From contig BCJX01000001.1 of assembly GCA_001600415.1 (NCBI GenBank), positions 284,365 to 348,364 on the forward strand: a DNA stretch of 64,000 nucleotides. Reading direction: 5' to 3'. Within the stretch, counting starts at the first letter, position 1; the number at the start of each line of letters is the position of its first letter. This DNA comes from Pascua guehoae. Taxonomy: Eukaryota > Basidiomycota > Tremellomycetes > Trichosporonales > Trichosporonaceae. The notes beneath the pieces are model-generated. The model was given only the letters and a program-made list of their open reading frames with translations, did not search any database and was not told the origin of the DNA. Positions 20,909-32,123 of this stretch are shown piece by piece. The translations under genes were made by a program, and so were the position numbers.

Positions 20909-22774
20909 ATGCCCAGCGGCCAATATGCAAGATTGGCAAACTATGTGAGTACAGCGGGCCCCCTGGTGTGCGATAGCACGAGCAGAATGCTGATGATAAG
21001 CCCTAATGTGCGCGACAACACGCCGTGGTACCGTGACAGCGGTCGCATCAAGCTTAACTTGTGCGTGTGCTCTTTCTAGAGTGGTACTACCACGGCAGTG
21101 CTGACCACTAGCTTCCTGAGCATCATCTTTGTTGGCTTGGTTCTCAACGGCTGTGCGTTTGATGGGACGGGAGGGGTGGTGACCCAATGTCTTACCATGG
21201 GCGCCTCGCTTGTACAAGCGAGATACTAACCCAATGCAGACGATGGCACGGTCATCTCAGGCCTCCTGGCATTCGACTCTTGGCGTAACGACCTGGGACT
21301 GGAAGACGGGCGTGAGGGCACTGCCGCCCTCATCGGTCTTCTGAACGCCGCGGGCCCGCTGGCCGGCTTTGTTATCGGACCTGTCATCGCTTGGATTGAC
21401 GACAACCTGGGGCGCAAGTGGGGCATTCGCTGTACGTTGGGCGCGGTCGCTATGGAGCAAAGACTAACCTGTAGTCTACGGCTACAACATCCTCACGGGT
21501 ACGGTCCTCTCATGCATCGCTGGCGCTTCGGGCGTGCGCGGGCGCAGCGGCTTGGCCCTGTTCATGGTCGGTCGTTTCGTGATCGGCTTCGGCCTCGCGT
21601 CTTTCCTCATGACGTCGCTCGTCATGGTCCAGGAGATTCCTCACCCTCGCTCGCGCTCGACTGTCTCGGCCTCGTGGAACTCGTACTACATCCTCGGCAT
21701 GGTCATCGCCTCGTGGGTCAACTTCGGTTGCTCGTACATGTCGGGCTCGTGGCAGTGGCGCGTGCCGTACATTCTCCAGGTACCCATGGCACTGTACATC
21801 CTCATTGCGATCCAGTTTGCACCCGAAACCCCGCGCTTCCTCCTCGGCAAGGGACGCGACGACGAGGCGTTCGAGTTCCTCGTCAAGTACCACGGCAACG
21901 GCGACCGCAACGACCCTCTTGTGCTGTTCGAGTTTGACGAGATCAAGGTCACGCTTGAAAACGAGCGCCTCGCAAAGGCCGAGAAGTGGAAGAACATCCT
22001 TGCCGGACGTGCCAACCGCCGCCGCCTTGGTCTCTCTGCGCTCATGACGTTCCTCACCAACATGTCGGGCTCGTCGATCATTTACTTCTACTACACTATC
22101 ATTTTCGGCCAGGTTGGCATCACCGACCCTACGACCCAGACCGGTATTGCCGCCGGCCTCAACATGTTCTGCTGGGTGTGCCAGCTCTCCTGTGCTTTCT
22201 TTGCGCTCAAGTACGTTGGGCGCAGGACCATCATTCTCTCGGTCTGGCCATTCCTGCTCCTCTGCCTCGTTGGCCTCTGTGCCACGGGAGGCGTGTACGC
22301 CAAGAGCGACTCCACCAACAGTGGCGCCGGCATTGCCAACATTGTCATGGTTTGGTTCTACCTCGGCGCGTTCAACTTTACAAACCCCATTCTCTACTCG
22401 TACCCGGCCGAAGTCCAGACGTACTCGATGCGTACCAAGGGCCTTCTGCTGTGGAACACGATCACCCAGTTCGAGTACATCTACGTCGTGTTCGTCGACT
22501 CGATTGCGCTTGATGGTGAGTTTCTGCGTTACAGTTCCGAGGCGTTACTAACCAGACAGCCATCGGGTACAAGTACTACGCAGTGTACATGCCTCTGGTC
22601 ATCATCCAATGGATCCTTGTCAAGTACTTCATGGTCGAGACACGCGGCTACACACTCGAGGAGGTCGACATGGCATTCGAGGGCATCGATTCGGTCTCCG
22701 ACCTCTCCATTGCTGCCCACCCTCAGGCGTTTGGCACAAACGATGTGGACCAGAAGCGCGAAGGATCCGTGTGA
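20909..22774 (+). CDS. MFS sugar-porter family transporter
   Basis: Membrane transporter of the hexose/disaccharide-proton symport type. Exons: 20909-20944, 21080-21152, 21240-21431, 21475-22515, 22560-22774, giving 518 residues. Motifs: GYDGTVISGLL in helix 1 (joined across intron 2), DDNLGRKWGIR (loop 2-3 signature), GRFVIGFGLAS, PETPRFLLGKGRDDEA (the PESPR-like signature before the central loop), and ETRGYTLEEVD after the last helix. About 12 hydrophobic helices. The 5' end is the weak point: the 12-residue first exon is preceded by an in-frame stretch, and an earlier ATG at 20700 could join through a non-typical donor near 20760, adding about 29 residues. The substrate cannot be told from sequence; it resembles lactose-permease-like fungal porters. 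It converges on the SDR gene. Confidence 0.88.
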
Positions 22775-23217
22775 TCACGACCGAGCTGAGACTGGCCACT
22801 GGCCACTTCCATATCCATCTCCTTAAAAAAAGAGCCGACATAATACTTGTGCCTTTAGCACCTGTGAAGGCAGATCGTTCCTACCACCATATGAATTCCA
22901 TTCCTTGATCAACGTCACCTTCGGCTGTAGCTGCATGTCCACACACGGCGTCCTTGTCTGACGAAAGCCCTCCCGAATGTGATGTCAGTATCTAACCGTA
23001 TAGGGTCAGCGCTCAGATCACTACCGCGGCCGTAACGGATACCCGCGAGATGCCGCTTGTTGCCCCGTTGAGCAATGCGCGCCGACATCCGGGCACTGCC
23101 GCTCTCACATTCTGCCTCGCCTGTCCGAAATGGACGCCCATTGCACTCCAAGCATATAAACTTCCTGCATTTCTTCCTGTTTCTGCAATATATCACACAA
23201 CCCCGTGTGCCGCTCGA
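22775..23217. other. Convergent intergenic region
   Basis: About 440 bp between the 3' ends of the transporter (+) and the SDR gene (-). No feature is recognised. Confidence 0.5.
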
Positions 23218-24274
23218 TCACACGACCGTGTACCCGCCATCAACCGACCAGGTTGCGCCATTGGTGTAGCTGGCGCCAGTGCTCGAGAGGAAGACGGCAC
23301 CATCAGCAATCTCCTCTGGCCAGCCCATGCGCTGGGCGGGGATTGGGGGCATCATCTTCATGAGCTCCTTGGGGTCGGTGCCCGGGGGCAGCTGTGCCTG
23401 GGTCATGGGCGTGTTGATCCATCCGGGGGCGATGTTGTTGCTGTCTGTCAGTGTGCTGTGGGGGGCCACTTTGCACGGTCCATGTGGGGTAAAGATTCTG
23501 TTGGGGACTCTGGCACGAGGACACGGCAGGACTCTCCTCCCAGAATACGAATACACACTCTGCTATACACGGTTCGTTGGGGCCCACACGGCGCCCGTGG
23601 CTACACGTAACACTCACATGCGGATCTTCTTGGACGCATACTCGATCGCGGCCGTCTTGGCGAGGCCGACCACGGCGTGCTTGGACGCACAGTATCCCTG
23701 GAGCGATCCGGTGCCGACGATGCCCGCAATCGAGGCAATGTTGACAATCGAGCCACGCTGCGTGCGGTGCTCCTCGGGTCTGAATGTCAGCGGCGCCGTC
23801 TCCCATCCCCCGACGTGGAAAGGACACTTACCCCTCAAGAGGCTCCTGCTTCTCCATGGCGGCCAGCTCCTCGCGCATCGAGTAGACGACACCCGTCTGG
23901 TTGATGGCAATGACGCGCGCATAATCCTCAGGGTCAAGCTCGGCAAAGCTCGCGCGCTTGCCAGTGATGCCCGCGCAGTTGACGGCGTAGTCGATGCGCC
24001 CAAACTTGTCCACGCCCGCGGCCACCATGGCGCGCACGCTCTCGGCGTCGGTCACGTTGGTCACGACGGGGAGCACCTCGACACCCGCGTCCGCGACCTC
24101 TTCCGCAAACGCAATAAGCTTGTCCTCCTGCAGGTCGGCGGCGACGATGCGCGTCACGCCCGCGCGGATAAAGGCACGCGCGGTGGCATTGCCGATCTGA
24201 TGTCAGTGGCTGTCGATGTCGCAGGGGAAACTTACGCCTGAGGCTGCGCCAGTGATGAGAGCGACTCCGTCCAT
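23218..24274 (-). CDS. Short-chain dehydrogenase/reductase (classical SDR)
   Basis: NAD(P)-dependent oxidoreductase. Exons on the minus strand: 24274-24236, 24196-23832, 23779-23618, 23440-23218, giving 262 residues, a normal classical-SDR length. Motifs: TGAASGIG nucleotide-binding loop (split after the second Gly by intron 1), NCAG, NIASIAG with the catalytic Ser, YCASK with the catalytic Tyr and Lys, NNIAPGWI joined across intron 3, and the C-terminal WSVDGGYTVV. After the last strand of the nucleotide-binding region the sequence reads VAADLQ; an Asp there favours NAD(H), as known for the family. Close bacterial relatives are often named 3-oxoacyl-ACP reductase, but the substrate is unknown here. 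Confidence 0.93.
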
Positions 24275-25532
24275 GATAAGATGGTGTGTGAAGTGTGAAA
24301 AGAAGTGGAGAGAGATGTAATGCGTACGTACATGGCTCACGTCGCCTCCAAGTCCTATTCTTATACATACAGCCCAAGGCAAGTCATGATCCCCACGCTG
24401 TGGTAACCCATGTGGGGGAGAGCGGTCAGTGCCGCAGCGGGACCCCGCCTCGCCTCCACGCTTCTACATGTGCCAGAAATCAGACACAGACATGGCGTGT
24501 CCGGCGCCCGTAGATAGAGGTCCATGCACTGGGGCCGAAACCTGGAACTCGAAGCTGTGCTCTGGCGCTCTCAAGTTGATATGGGTCATCATGGGCGTGG
24601 ATCCTCCAGGTCCCCACGCGCCACTGAGCACTGAGCGGCTGGACATGGTGTTCTTCGTGTCCTTGTTAGGGGTTGCACCGCCGCAGCCACGACACAGGTA
24701 GTGCTTGTGTACGCCACCACAGGTACCGGGTGGGATTTGGCAGTCAATGTACTTGCCTGAGTGGTACTGTATGGTCCGTTGAGTGGCAATCACAGGTTGC
24801 GGCCGCTGCGCGCTCCCCTATGAGCAAGACTGGAGTATCTGCTGCGTGGTGTCCAGTCGCCCCGACGACGTGGCTATTTGTCAAGGAGGTGAGCGAAGAG
24901 CACAGGTCCTATGCGACCCAGCTGCTTTAGGGTATCATTTTGAACACCCCAAGGGACGTTCATGGAGCTCGAGCAGATAGGTGATGCAAATGATTGGTCG
25001 ATAATTGTACTGTACCATGCGAGAATGAAACTTCGTTCGAGCCGAGGAGTTGTCCACAACATAAGAACTGGCGGACAGCGTTTTGAGAAGCGGCCGATAG
25101 TTTAGGCGCACGGAGCATTAATCGGCTTGCGGAATCTAATGTGAACCTAACCATCCAAATGAAATATAGGCACGCAACGTGCCTTTGGTGCCCCTGCGGA
25201 TGCGGAGGTGCTTGTAGTCGAGCAAGCACAATAGCAACAAACAGCGACTACCCATCCTTTCATCATCCACCATCGTAATCATCAACGTTGCCGCTATCGA
25301 TTCTGTCTGCTCTCTACTGACACTCTTGTTGATGTATGTGAGTACCACTGGGCCCGAAACCCCCGCCCCCCCCTCGTCTCGGAATAAGTCTGAAATCTGA
25401 TGGTGAGCGGATTGTTGACATTAACAGGTTGACCCTTCCCGCCCTGGATCCAAACATCCACCCTAAGTTGCGACGCCTCGGTACCTCTTTGCACGTGTTG
25501 CACCCCACCCCCACTCGCTCCTGTCCCATCGC
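24275..25532. other. Divergent intergenic region
   Basis: About 1.26 kb between the divergent SDR (-) and the 25533 gene (+), expected to hold both promoters. A C-rich tract (CCCCCGCCCCCCCC-like) lies near 25365. No further gene is seen. Confidence 0.5.
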
Positions 25533-26366
25533 ATGCCCACTCCGCCCCTTCCCGTCCTAAACTCGCTCCTCGGCGCCCTCCGCATCCCCGTTCAGGTGCC
25601 GTCCGTGCGCAGCGTGCCGCCGACGCTCCTGCTCATGATCCTCGAGAAGCTCTTACAGAGCCGTCTGCCGATCTCCTTTCGTCTGCGCGCGCCGCGGTCG
25701 TATGAGTCAGAGCTGGCACTCACAAAGGTTGTGCTGGGCTCTCTGGCAGACGACGTGTTAGCGCTGGACCTGTCGCTCGTCAGCCCCGCACGGGTGCTGG
25801 CTGGCGCCGAGACTGAAATGGCTGTCGTCATCATGGCCCTTGCAGTTGCAGCGCGCCAGCGGGGCGTAGATGTCCGCATGCCGTCACCATGCTCGGATGA
25901 TGAGGACGAGTGTGAGGGAGAGGATGTGTACGCCGCCTACAATCAGCGCGTAGACGACGGCCTCCACCACCGCTCTACGGGCACGCTCCTCCTTGACGAC
26001 CTGGATGGCTGCACAGAGAGCCTCGTCGAACCACTCGTGCCCGACATTGTCAATGCGTACACGACCCCACCGCGCACATGGCTTCCGTCGAGATCGCCAC
26101 CTAGGCCCATGCCGCAGGCCATCAAAGATGAACCGCGCCGTCTAACTACGCCACCGCCCATGTACCCCGACTCACCGGCAGCCACGCCCGAGTCTGAGGT
26201 GCGCGCCAACATCTCCCTCTTATCGTTCACGACACGCACATCGTCAAACCTCAGCGCAGACGAGTCGGTCGCGTCCCTCGATCCCCTCGCGGTGCCAGAA
26301 CGAAGAGCCCCAAGACAGACTGTCCTTCAGGCAATGGTTGACGAGTTTGGCCTCGAGCCGACTTGA
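25533..26366 (+). CDS. Conserved-looking hypothetical protein, possible CH-like N-terminal domain
   Basis: Single exon, 277 residues. Residues 1-110 look folded and helical (ILEKLLQSRLP, ALTKVVLGSLADDVLALDLS, AVVIMALAVAARQRG). The layout resembles the calponin-homology-like N-terminal domain of CEP95 and fungal DUF5745 proteins, recalled from memory and not tested. Residues 120-277 are acidic then Pro/Ser-rich with several TPP and SP sites, probably disordered and phosphorylated. The start is the first ATG; no intron is needed. If the CEP95 likeness holds, a spind-pole or microtubule-linked role would be plausible, but this is inference. It is divergent from the SDR gene. Confidence 0.7.
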   Translation: MPTPPLPVLNSLLGALRIPVQVPSVRSVPPTLLLMILEKLLQSRLPISFRLRAPRSYESELALTKVVLGSLADDVLALDLSLVSPARVLAGAETEMAVVIMALAVAARQRGVDVRMPSPCSDDEDECEGEDVYAAYNQRVDDGLHHRSTGTLLLDDLDGCTESLVEPLVPDIVNAYTTPPRTWLPSRSPPRPMPQAIKDEPRRLTTPPPMYPDSPAATPESEVRANISLLSFTTRTSSNLSADESVASLDPLAVPERRAPRQTVLQAMVDEFGLEPT

Positions 26367-27495
26367 CTCTCAAGGCCAGCCTGGTTGGTGGCGGAATGGA
26401 CGAGAAGCAGGCATGTGGTGGAAATGGAGAAGGAGCAGGCATGCTCCTATCACAATCCCTACCGTCGTCATTCATGGTGAGCATGCCGAACCGATTCGAT
26501 CACGCCGGACATGGGGTATAGTGATGAGACCTGAATGCTGACGGATGCAGGGGATCGCACCAAAGTCTCGCATCAGTGCTTCAGTCTCCGTCGAAATGAC
26601 GTCGATGGTACGGAGAGCACAGGCTATATTTGCGACAGCAGCGGCTCATGTGACTTCCGCCAGAATTCACGCGCGAGAATGCTGCTGGCGGCGGCCGGTT
26701 GCTGCGCAGAGAGCGGTGGCTCCGACACGGCTTGTGGGCCACGTAAGCTGTGGCCATTGCCGTGCCAAGCAGCACACTGCAGTGCGACGACGGGCTCTGT
26801 GCGCAGGCAGTCAAGGCAAGAACTTGGCTGTATCCGGCTTGCAATGAACCCGTTCGCCTACGGAGAGGAGACAGTGCAGCACGACTGTCGGCTAAGCGAG
26901 GATGGCCTCGCGGGGCGAGTAGCCATCGTGTGGTGTGGTCTTGGCACACTTGCGGGTGCACACTGAAGACCCGCAGCCCATGCAGCCTATGTCGCCAGAA
27001 CACCCACCCCCCCCCCCCCCCGGTCGCGCCCTCCGTTGCCCGATGTGCGACGCGGGGTTCCCATCTCGCACCGGAAGCAAAATGACATTGCGGAGGTGGC
27101 GGTGGCGGTGGCGGACTCGGCTACCGAGGATGGCGGATCAACAGGTGGCCGATCGGTCATTTTGGCCAGTGTGCGATGCGAACCACATTCCCAACTCCAA
27201 GGCCGACTTCTTCCTTCGCTCTTGGTTGCGCACTTTTTCATGCTGTGCATCGAGTGCATCAGTGCGCAAGACATCGAGCGCGAACGGTTCGCCTGTGCCA
27301 CATCGGTATCAGGCGGGGATATGCTGCTGTCTTGCCCACTGACCTTTGGCACGGACCAGCTCGAGTGATGGGACTGGAGCCTTTTTTATGAGACGTGCAT
27401 CTTGCATTTGCTTTCTTTCTTCACGCACCGCTCACTTTGTCGTTTTCGCTCTGCTCCTTTCTCTCCTTCTCCCTCCCTCTCCTTTCCCCGCTACC
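26367..27495. other. Intergenic region with C15 and GGT-rich tracts
   Basis: About 1.1 kb without a recognised gene. It holds a 15-C homopolymer (27007-27021) and a GGCGGT microsatellite near 27095-27115. The last 80 bp are a CT-rich leader for the 27496 gene. Confidence 0.5.
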
Positions 27496-28469
27496 ATGTC
27501 CGCCGTTCACGTCGCTCGCGCCCACGAGATCCCCACCACCAACCAGCTCAAGATGAACACCAACGTCAAGTCCACCCAGTGAGTTTGGCTGAAGTTGGTG
27601 CCGTTTCGTGTTTCATCCCACCGTGGGCGGCGGGGTCCTGATGGCGTATGGCTGGCACCACCCCCATTCGCCCACCGCATCTGCGCCATGTCCCGCCAGC
27701 CCTGCACTTTACCTGCATTACGAGATGCTGGTCTGCCCCATGAACACGAACCGCGCACTCAATTTTGCATAAGAGAACCATGCACTAACGCCTCCGCAGG
27801 CCCGCGTCCAAGATCGAGACACCAATGTCCCCCTCGCAGGACTTTGCCAGCACCCCGACTGCCTGCCCCACTTCCGACGATGGCAAGGTGTCTGTCCTCG
27901 GTCTCGCGTCCCCTGCCAGCAAGCCTCTCGGTCTCACTCTCCACTTTGACCTGCACAACTACCTTGTGGCACACGACGAGCGCACAGCCGCACACGCGGC
28001 CGAGCGCGAGGCGCTGGGTGGCATGCTCGCCGCTCTCGAGCACGTGAACGCCCAGAAGGCGCTCCTCCCGTCCTACCGCGCTGCTCACGACGCCTCGAAG
28101 GCTGCCCTCGAGAGCTACGACAGCGTCGAGCGCCGTCCTCTCCGCGTCATGGCCAAGCGTCTCCAGGCTGTTGCCAAGGGCGGCAAGGGTGGTGGTCGCC
28201 GTGCCCGTACCGGCGCCGGCAAGGCGTCGGCGACGTCGCAGGCCGACACGTTCAAGAAGCAGCTCGCTGCTGCCGACAAGCGCTATGGCGAGCTCGAGAA
28301 GGTCGTCGAGGCTGCCAAGAAGCACATTGACGAGGCCGACGCCGAGCTCAAGGCACGCAAGGAGACGTACGGCGAGGCTGGCAAGCAGTTCCAGCACGCA
28401 CGCGAGAAGGCCCTCCTTGCCGAGAAGCGTTGTGCGACCCTACTCGCGGGTCACCACAACCTCGACTAA
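27496..28469 (+). CDS. Hypothetical coiled-coil protein
   Basis: Exons 27496-27578 and 27800-28469 (221-nt intron, phase 2) give 250 residues. I do not recognise a family. Residues 1-45 are polar; about 55-145 are helical and Ala-rich (AAHAAEREALGGMLAALEH); a short basic Gly-rich patch (GGKGGGRRARTGAGK, about residues 155-170) separates this from a second long coiled coil (KKQLAAADKRYGELEKVVEAA onward). There is no signal peptide or membrane helix. The basic patch could bind nucleic acid or membranes, but nothing proves this. The start ATG sits in a good context (CTACCATGTCC) after a CT-rich leader. Confidence 0.7.
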
Positions 28470-29856
28470 GGTTTTTCCAACGCAAGGGCTTGGCCCCAGG
28501 GGTCCTTTTCCTGCGGGCCGGCCCTCGTGTGGTCCGAGCGGTGAACCCTCGCCACAGCTACCGTATCGCCCAGGCGCGCGCACGGGTCACGAGCCTGCGG
28601 GCCTCGACTTGGAGCACGTGCTCGATCTGGCGCGGTCGGTTCCGTCGGCGTGGGCGGGTGTGGGCGTGAGTGTGATGGCAAGTGCGAGAGCGCATCTTGG
28701 CGGGGTGTAAGATTGGTGGGACCGCGGGTCCCCAATCTGGAGAGTTTGTTGGAGTAGTCGTGGCGTTCCACGCACCAGCGGCGGCGAGACGCAGCCAGTC
28801 CAGAGTCACAGGCGCCTGGTCGTCGTTGCGGTGCCATTCCATAGCATCGGGGTTCGTTGTACTCTACTGTGATGCATGTGCATTAGCATGGCTCGTGAGG
28901 TGCAGACGGAGCGGGTGTGAGTAGAAGAAGCGGCCACGGAGATGGTATCAGCATCACATGATGTGTCAACCAGAAAGAACCACATGACGGAGAAGCGGAG
29001 ATGGCGACAAGGTGGAAAAGAAGGCAGACGCAGACGCCGATATGAGATGCAGGAGATATCACATGCCCCAACCCGAGATCTCAAACAGTCTCATCTCCGT
29101 CGACACTCCGTTAAAACTCCTCCCCCACTCGCTCCTTGTTTTACGAGGCCGAACTCGTCCGTCAACGAATAGATTGCCCCAACACTCTCCACTATCGATA
29201 CCCATGGGGAGCAGCATGTTTACAACATTGCAAGCTCGACCAATTCCAGCCCCCACGGCCCCCCAAACGCCATGTCAAGGCAACCCACAGGCCACTGGAC
29301 ATACACATTCACGGAACCGATCGGACTCCGGCGGCCCAAACCCGGCCCGTGCGTGTGGTTTTATCCTGCCCCCCTGTGGTTCCGATACGTCTCGGCTCCT
29401 TGTCGTGTTCCATCCCCCAACACCCAAACCCCACGCGTAAGCTCGTTGGTCAGCATAGCCGCAGAGGGAGCGGCAAGTGTCAAGCATGGTAATATGGTGT
29501 GCACAAGCCACATCCACAGCTCACTTTGTGCCTGGTGCGAGCAGCAGGATCATGTCATGTGCTTGCTTTGCTCTGGAAATACCAACCCTCTCTACCAATT
29601 CGTTCTGGATCACGACAAATACTGTACCCTTTGGTCTTTGCCGCCCGACGCAAGCGGTCCTGTACGATTCGGCACGGTGGGATGACATAATGGCCTCGGC
29701 ATGTACCCATCTTGTGGAAAGTGTTGAGCTTTGGACTTGTACGGCGGGCCGCCTGGTCTGTTGGACGGGGCAGAGGTGGAGTTTGCGCACGGACACTGTA
29801 GATTTTCATTCTGGCATTCGTCATTGATGGGGGTCGTCCAGTGGGCTGGTTCGGGG

Positions 29857-29910
29857 TCTTGCTGGTCTTGTTGGTCTTGTTGGTCTTGTTGGTCTTGCTG
29901 GTCTGGCTGG
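29857..29910. repeat. 9-bp tandem repeat, six units
   Basis: Six consecutive units of TCTTG(C/T)TGG, the last slightly diverged (TCTGGCTGG). No coding gene contains it. Confidence 0.9.
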
Positions 29911-30041
29911 GTCGGGGGCCGAGTGGTGATAGCTACAACCATGGTGTTACCGGCTCATGCCGTATGCTGGCCGATGATGCTGGCCGATGGGCCGGAGCTC
30001 ATCTTTTTGATGATACAGTTTGCACGTTGATGAGATTAGTG

Positions 30042-30110
30042 GTGATGGAAGTATCGAATCAGTGGTGAGGGAAGTATCGATTCAGTTGTCATGGAAGTAT
30101 CGAGAGATAC
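30042..30110. repeat. 23-bp tandem repeat, three diverged units
   Basis: Units starting at 30042, 30065 and 30088 share the core GGAAGTATCGA with a 23-bp period. Confidence 0.85.
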
Positions 30111-30119
30111 CGTTTGGAA

Positions 30120-30373
30120 CATGAGCATGTCCTTCAGACCAACAGCGTGTCCTCGACGACTCAGGAAGAAGACATAAGCCCCAGGAGAGTCCTACTTGCC
30201 TTCAATTGTTGCTCTCACCTCCATGAGCAGCAGAAAGACGTCAAGTTATCGAAAGGCACCATTTAGTGCCCGAGTATGTCGTTCAGTCCCACAGCGTGTC
30301 CTCGACTATTCAGTCAGTGACTGCACGCCCCAGGGCAGTTCTACTTCCCTCCAATTGTTGCTTTCGCATCCAC
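30120..30373. repeat. Diverged direct duplication, period 149 bp
   Basis: Copies at about 30120-30224 and 30269-30373 share CAGCGTGTCCTCGAC and CAATTGTTGCT at a constant 149-bp offset. No open frame is conserved between the copies. Confidence 0.85.
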
Positions 30374-31197
30374 CGGGGCCAGTCAGGATGTAAAGGTCAA
30401 AACTTTGTGATTCTCCATATTGTGTGCTGCCGCATCCCTGTCAACGTTTAGAGCGTGTGGAACGTCATAGCAGCCGCTCACAGTGTTTTCCAGCCAGTCA
30501 CTGTGGGTTAAGCGTCTATCGTGTCGCGGTCGAGACGAGGTTCGCAGTGGTTGAGCTCCGAGCCGATAGGGTGAGAGCAAGGTGGCGAACTACCGCAGTG
30601 AAGACCAAGCTATACACTCGCCGAGGGAATCTACGAGTAACAGTGCTCCTTGTATATACCTTTGCGGGATATACCGTGCTCTACGTCTGGCCTACTATCG
30701 AGGGCGGCACGAGCAGTGATGATGGCCTAGAGCGGTTCCAAGGCCAGACGGGGTGGAGGCTTGCGTGTGACACTGGAGCGCGCATCGCGCGTCGTTAATT
30801 TATCTCATTTTGGTGCGAGACAGAGTCGCATAAGCGTCTTCTTGAACGAACCGCCACACCAGACTCGACCGGTCCCGGGGGGCCAGAACTCAAGGAGAGG
30901 GATGGTTCCTGAGGACATATGGGTTCTGGCCGAGGTCCCAACTCTGGGGTGGTCGAGAATGGACTTCGCGCGTTTGCGAAGCGAAGTCAGGGCCATCGCT
31001 GGTAGCACCCCATAATCATATACAGTACCCCAGATCCCAGATCACAAGTACCGGTGGAAGATCACTGGTTGCTGGAACTTGGCCGGTGGCGGTGAGTACT
31101 CCACGAGCCAATGGAACCGAGATAGGGCTGCCGCCAACCCCAGTGACACCCCCAAGCCATAGCCGCGGATCGCTCGTAGGGCGTTCGTTCATCTCGT

Positions 31198-31405
31198 CTA
31201 CGTACCATACGCCACAGCCACGTCAGGACTGAACAGCACATAAGGAATGAAAAAAGGGTGTTGTGGGGTGGTGTGGGGTTTAGCGAGGCCTTAGAGGTGG
31301 AATGGCGATCGATCTCTTACCCTCTCGAAAGATCATGTCGTCTCCACATGCCATTTGCTGCAGCCACATCAGGACTCGACAACATGCAAGGAGTGAATGT
31401 GAAGG
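31198..31405. repeat. Diverged direct duplication, offset 146 bp
   Basis: CAGCCACGTCAGGACT at 31215 recurs as CAGCCACATCAGGACT at 31361, with a similar following sequence (GAACAGCACATAAGGA against GACAACATGCAAGGA). Confidence 0.75.
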
Positions 31406-32069
31406 GGTCGAGTTAAGCGCTCTTTCAGAACGAAGACTGTCTCTCATTTGGCAAGTTGGGAGGGACCAAGTTCCAGTCGACCCATCCCATTCCACATTCT
31501 ACCCTCCCTTTTCAATCTATGGCAGTGGGTCTCGCCGCAATGCCAAGGTGCCTCGGCGAGAGCGCCTCAGGTTGGGGTTCCGGGTTTGTGGGCCGAGGCA
31601 CCAAAGTGTAGAGGCACCAAGATCGACCAGGTATTGTCAGTGCAATGGTACCGTATGCAGGCGGCAGATGCCGACGGTATATCTCGGCTGATCGGATATA
31701 GTGGGGGTGGCTATGGGAATAGTGGTGGAATCGAGGTCTGTGCGTAAGGGTCGCGCGTGATTTTTCTTTCTTTCATTCATTCACTTTTTTTCTGCGGGGT
31801 CTTGTGTTTGGTGCGTTCTGCCTGGAGTAAGACACTCGTGCTATAAGCTACCCTGCTGCCACGTAGGCGCGTCTCGTACGAGGGTTTCTGGGAGCCCCAG
31901 GCCGGATAGTGGGAATGAATTGTGGCGTCTCGCTTGCAACTGCAACTTTTATGGCCGAGTCGGGATGATTGCCGAGTGGGGCACATGATCAGCGTCTGGC
32001 GATCGCTGCGGGATTTGCGGACTGTCACGCTTTGGGTACACCACCTGTCACCACTGCACTGGGAGAGTG

Positions 32070-32123
32070 TCACAGCCCACTCTCCCCGTGGAGGTTTCAC
32101 AGCCCACTCCCCCGTGGGTACGC
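32070..32123. repeat. 27-bp tandem repeat, two units
   Basis: TCACAGCCCACTC followed by CCCCGTGG is repeated with a 27-bp offset. The adjoining GGGAGAGTG can pair with CACTCTCCC, giving small hairpin potential. Confidence 0.7.
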
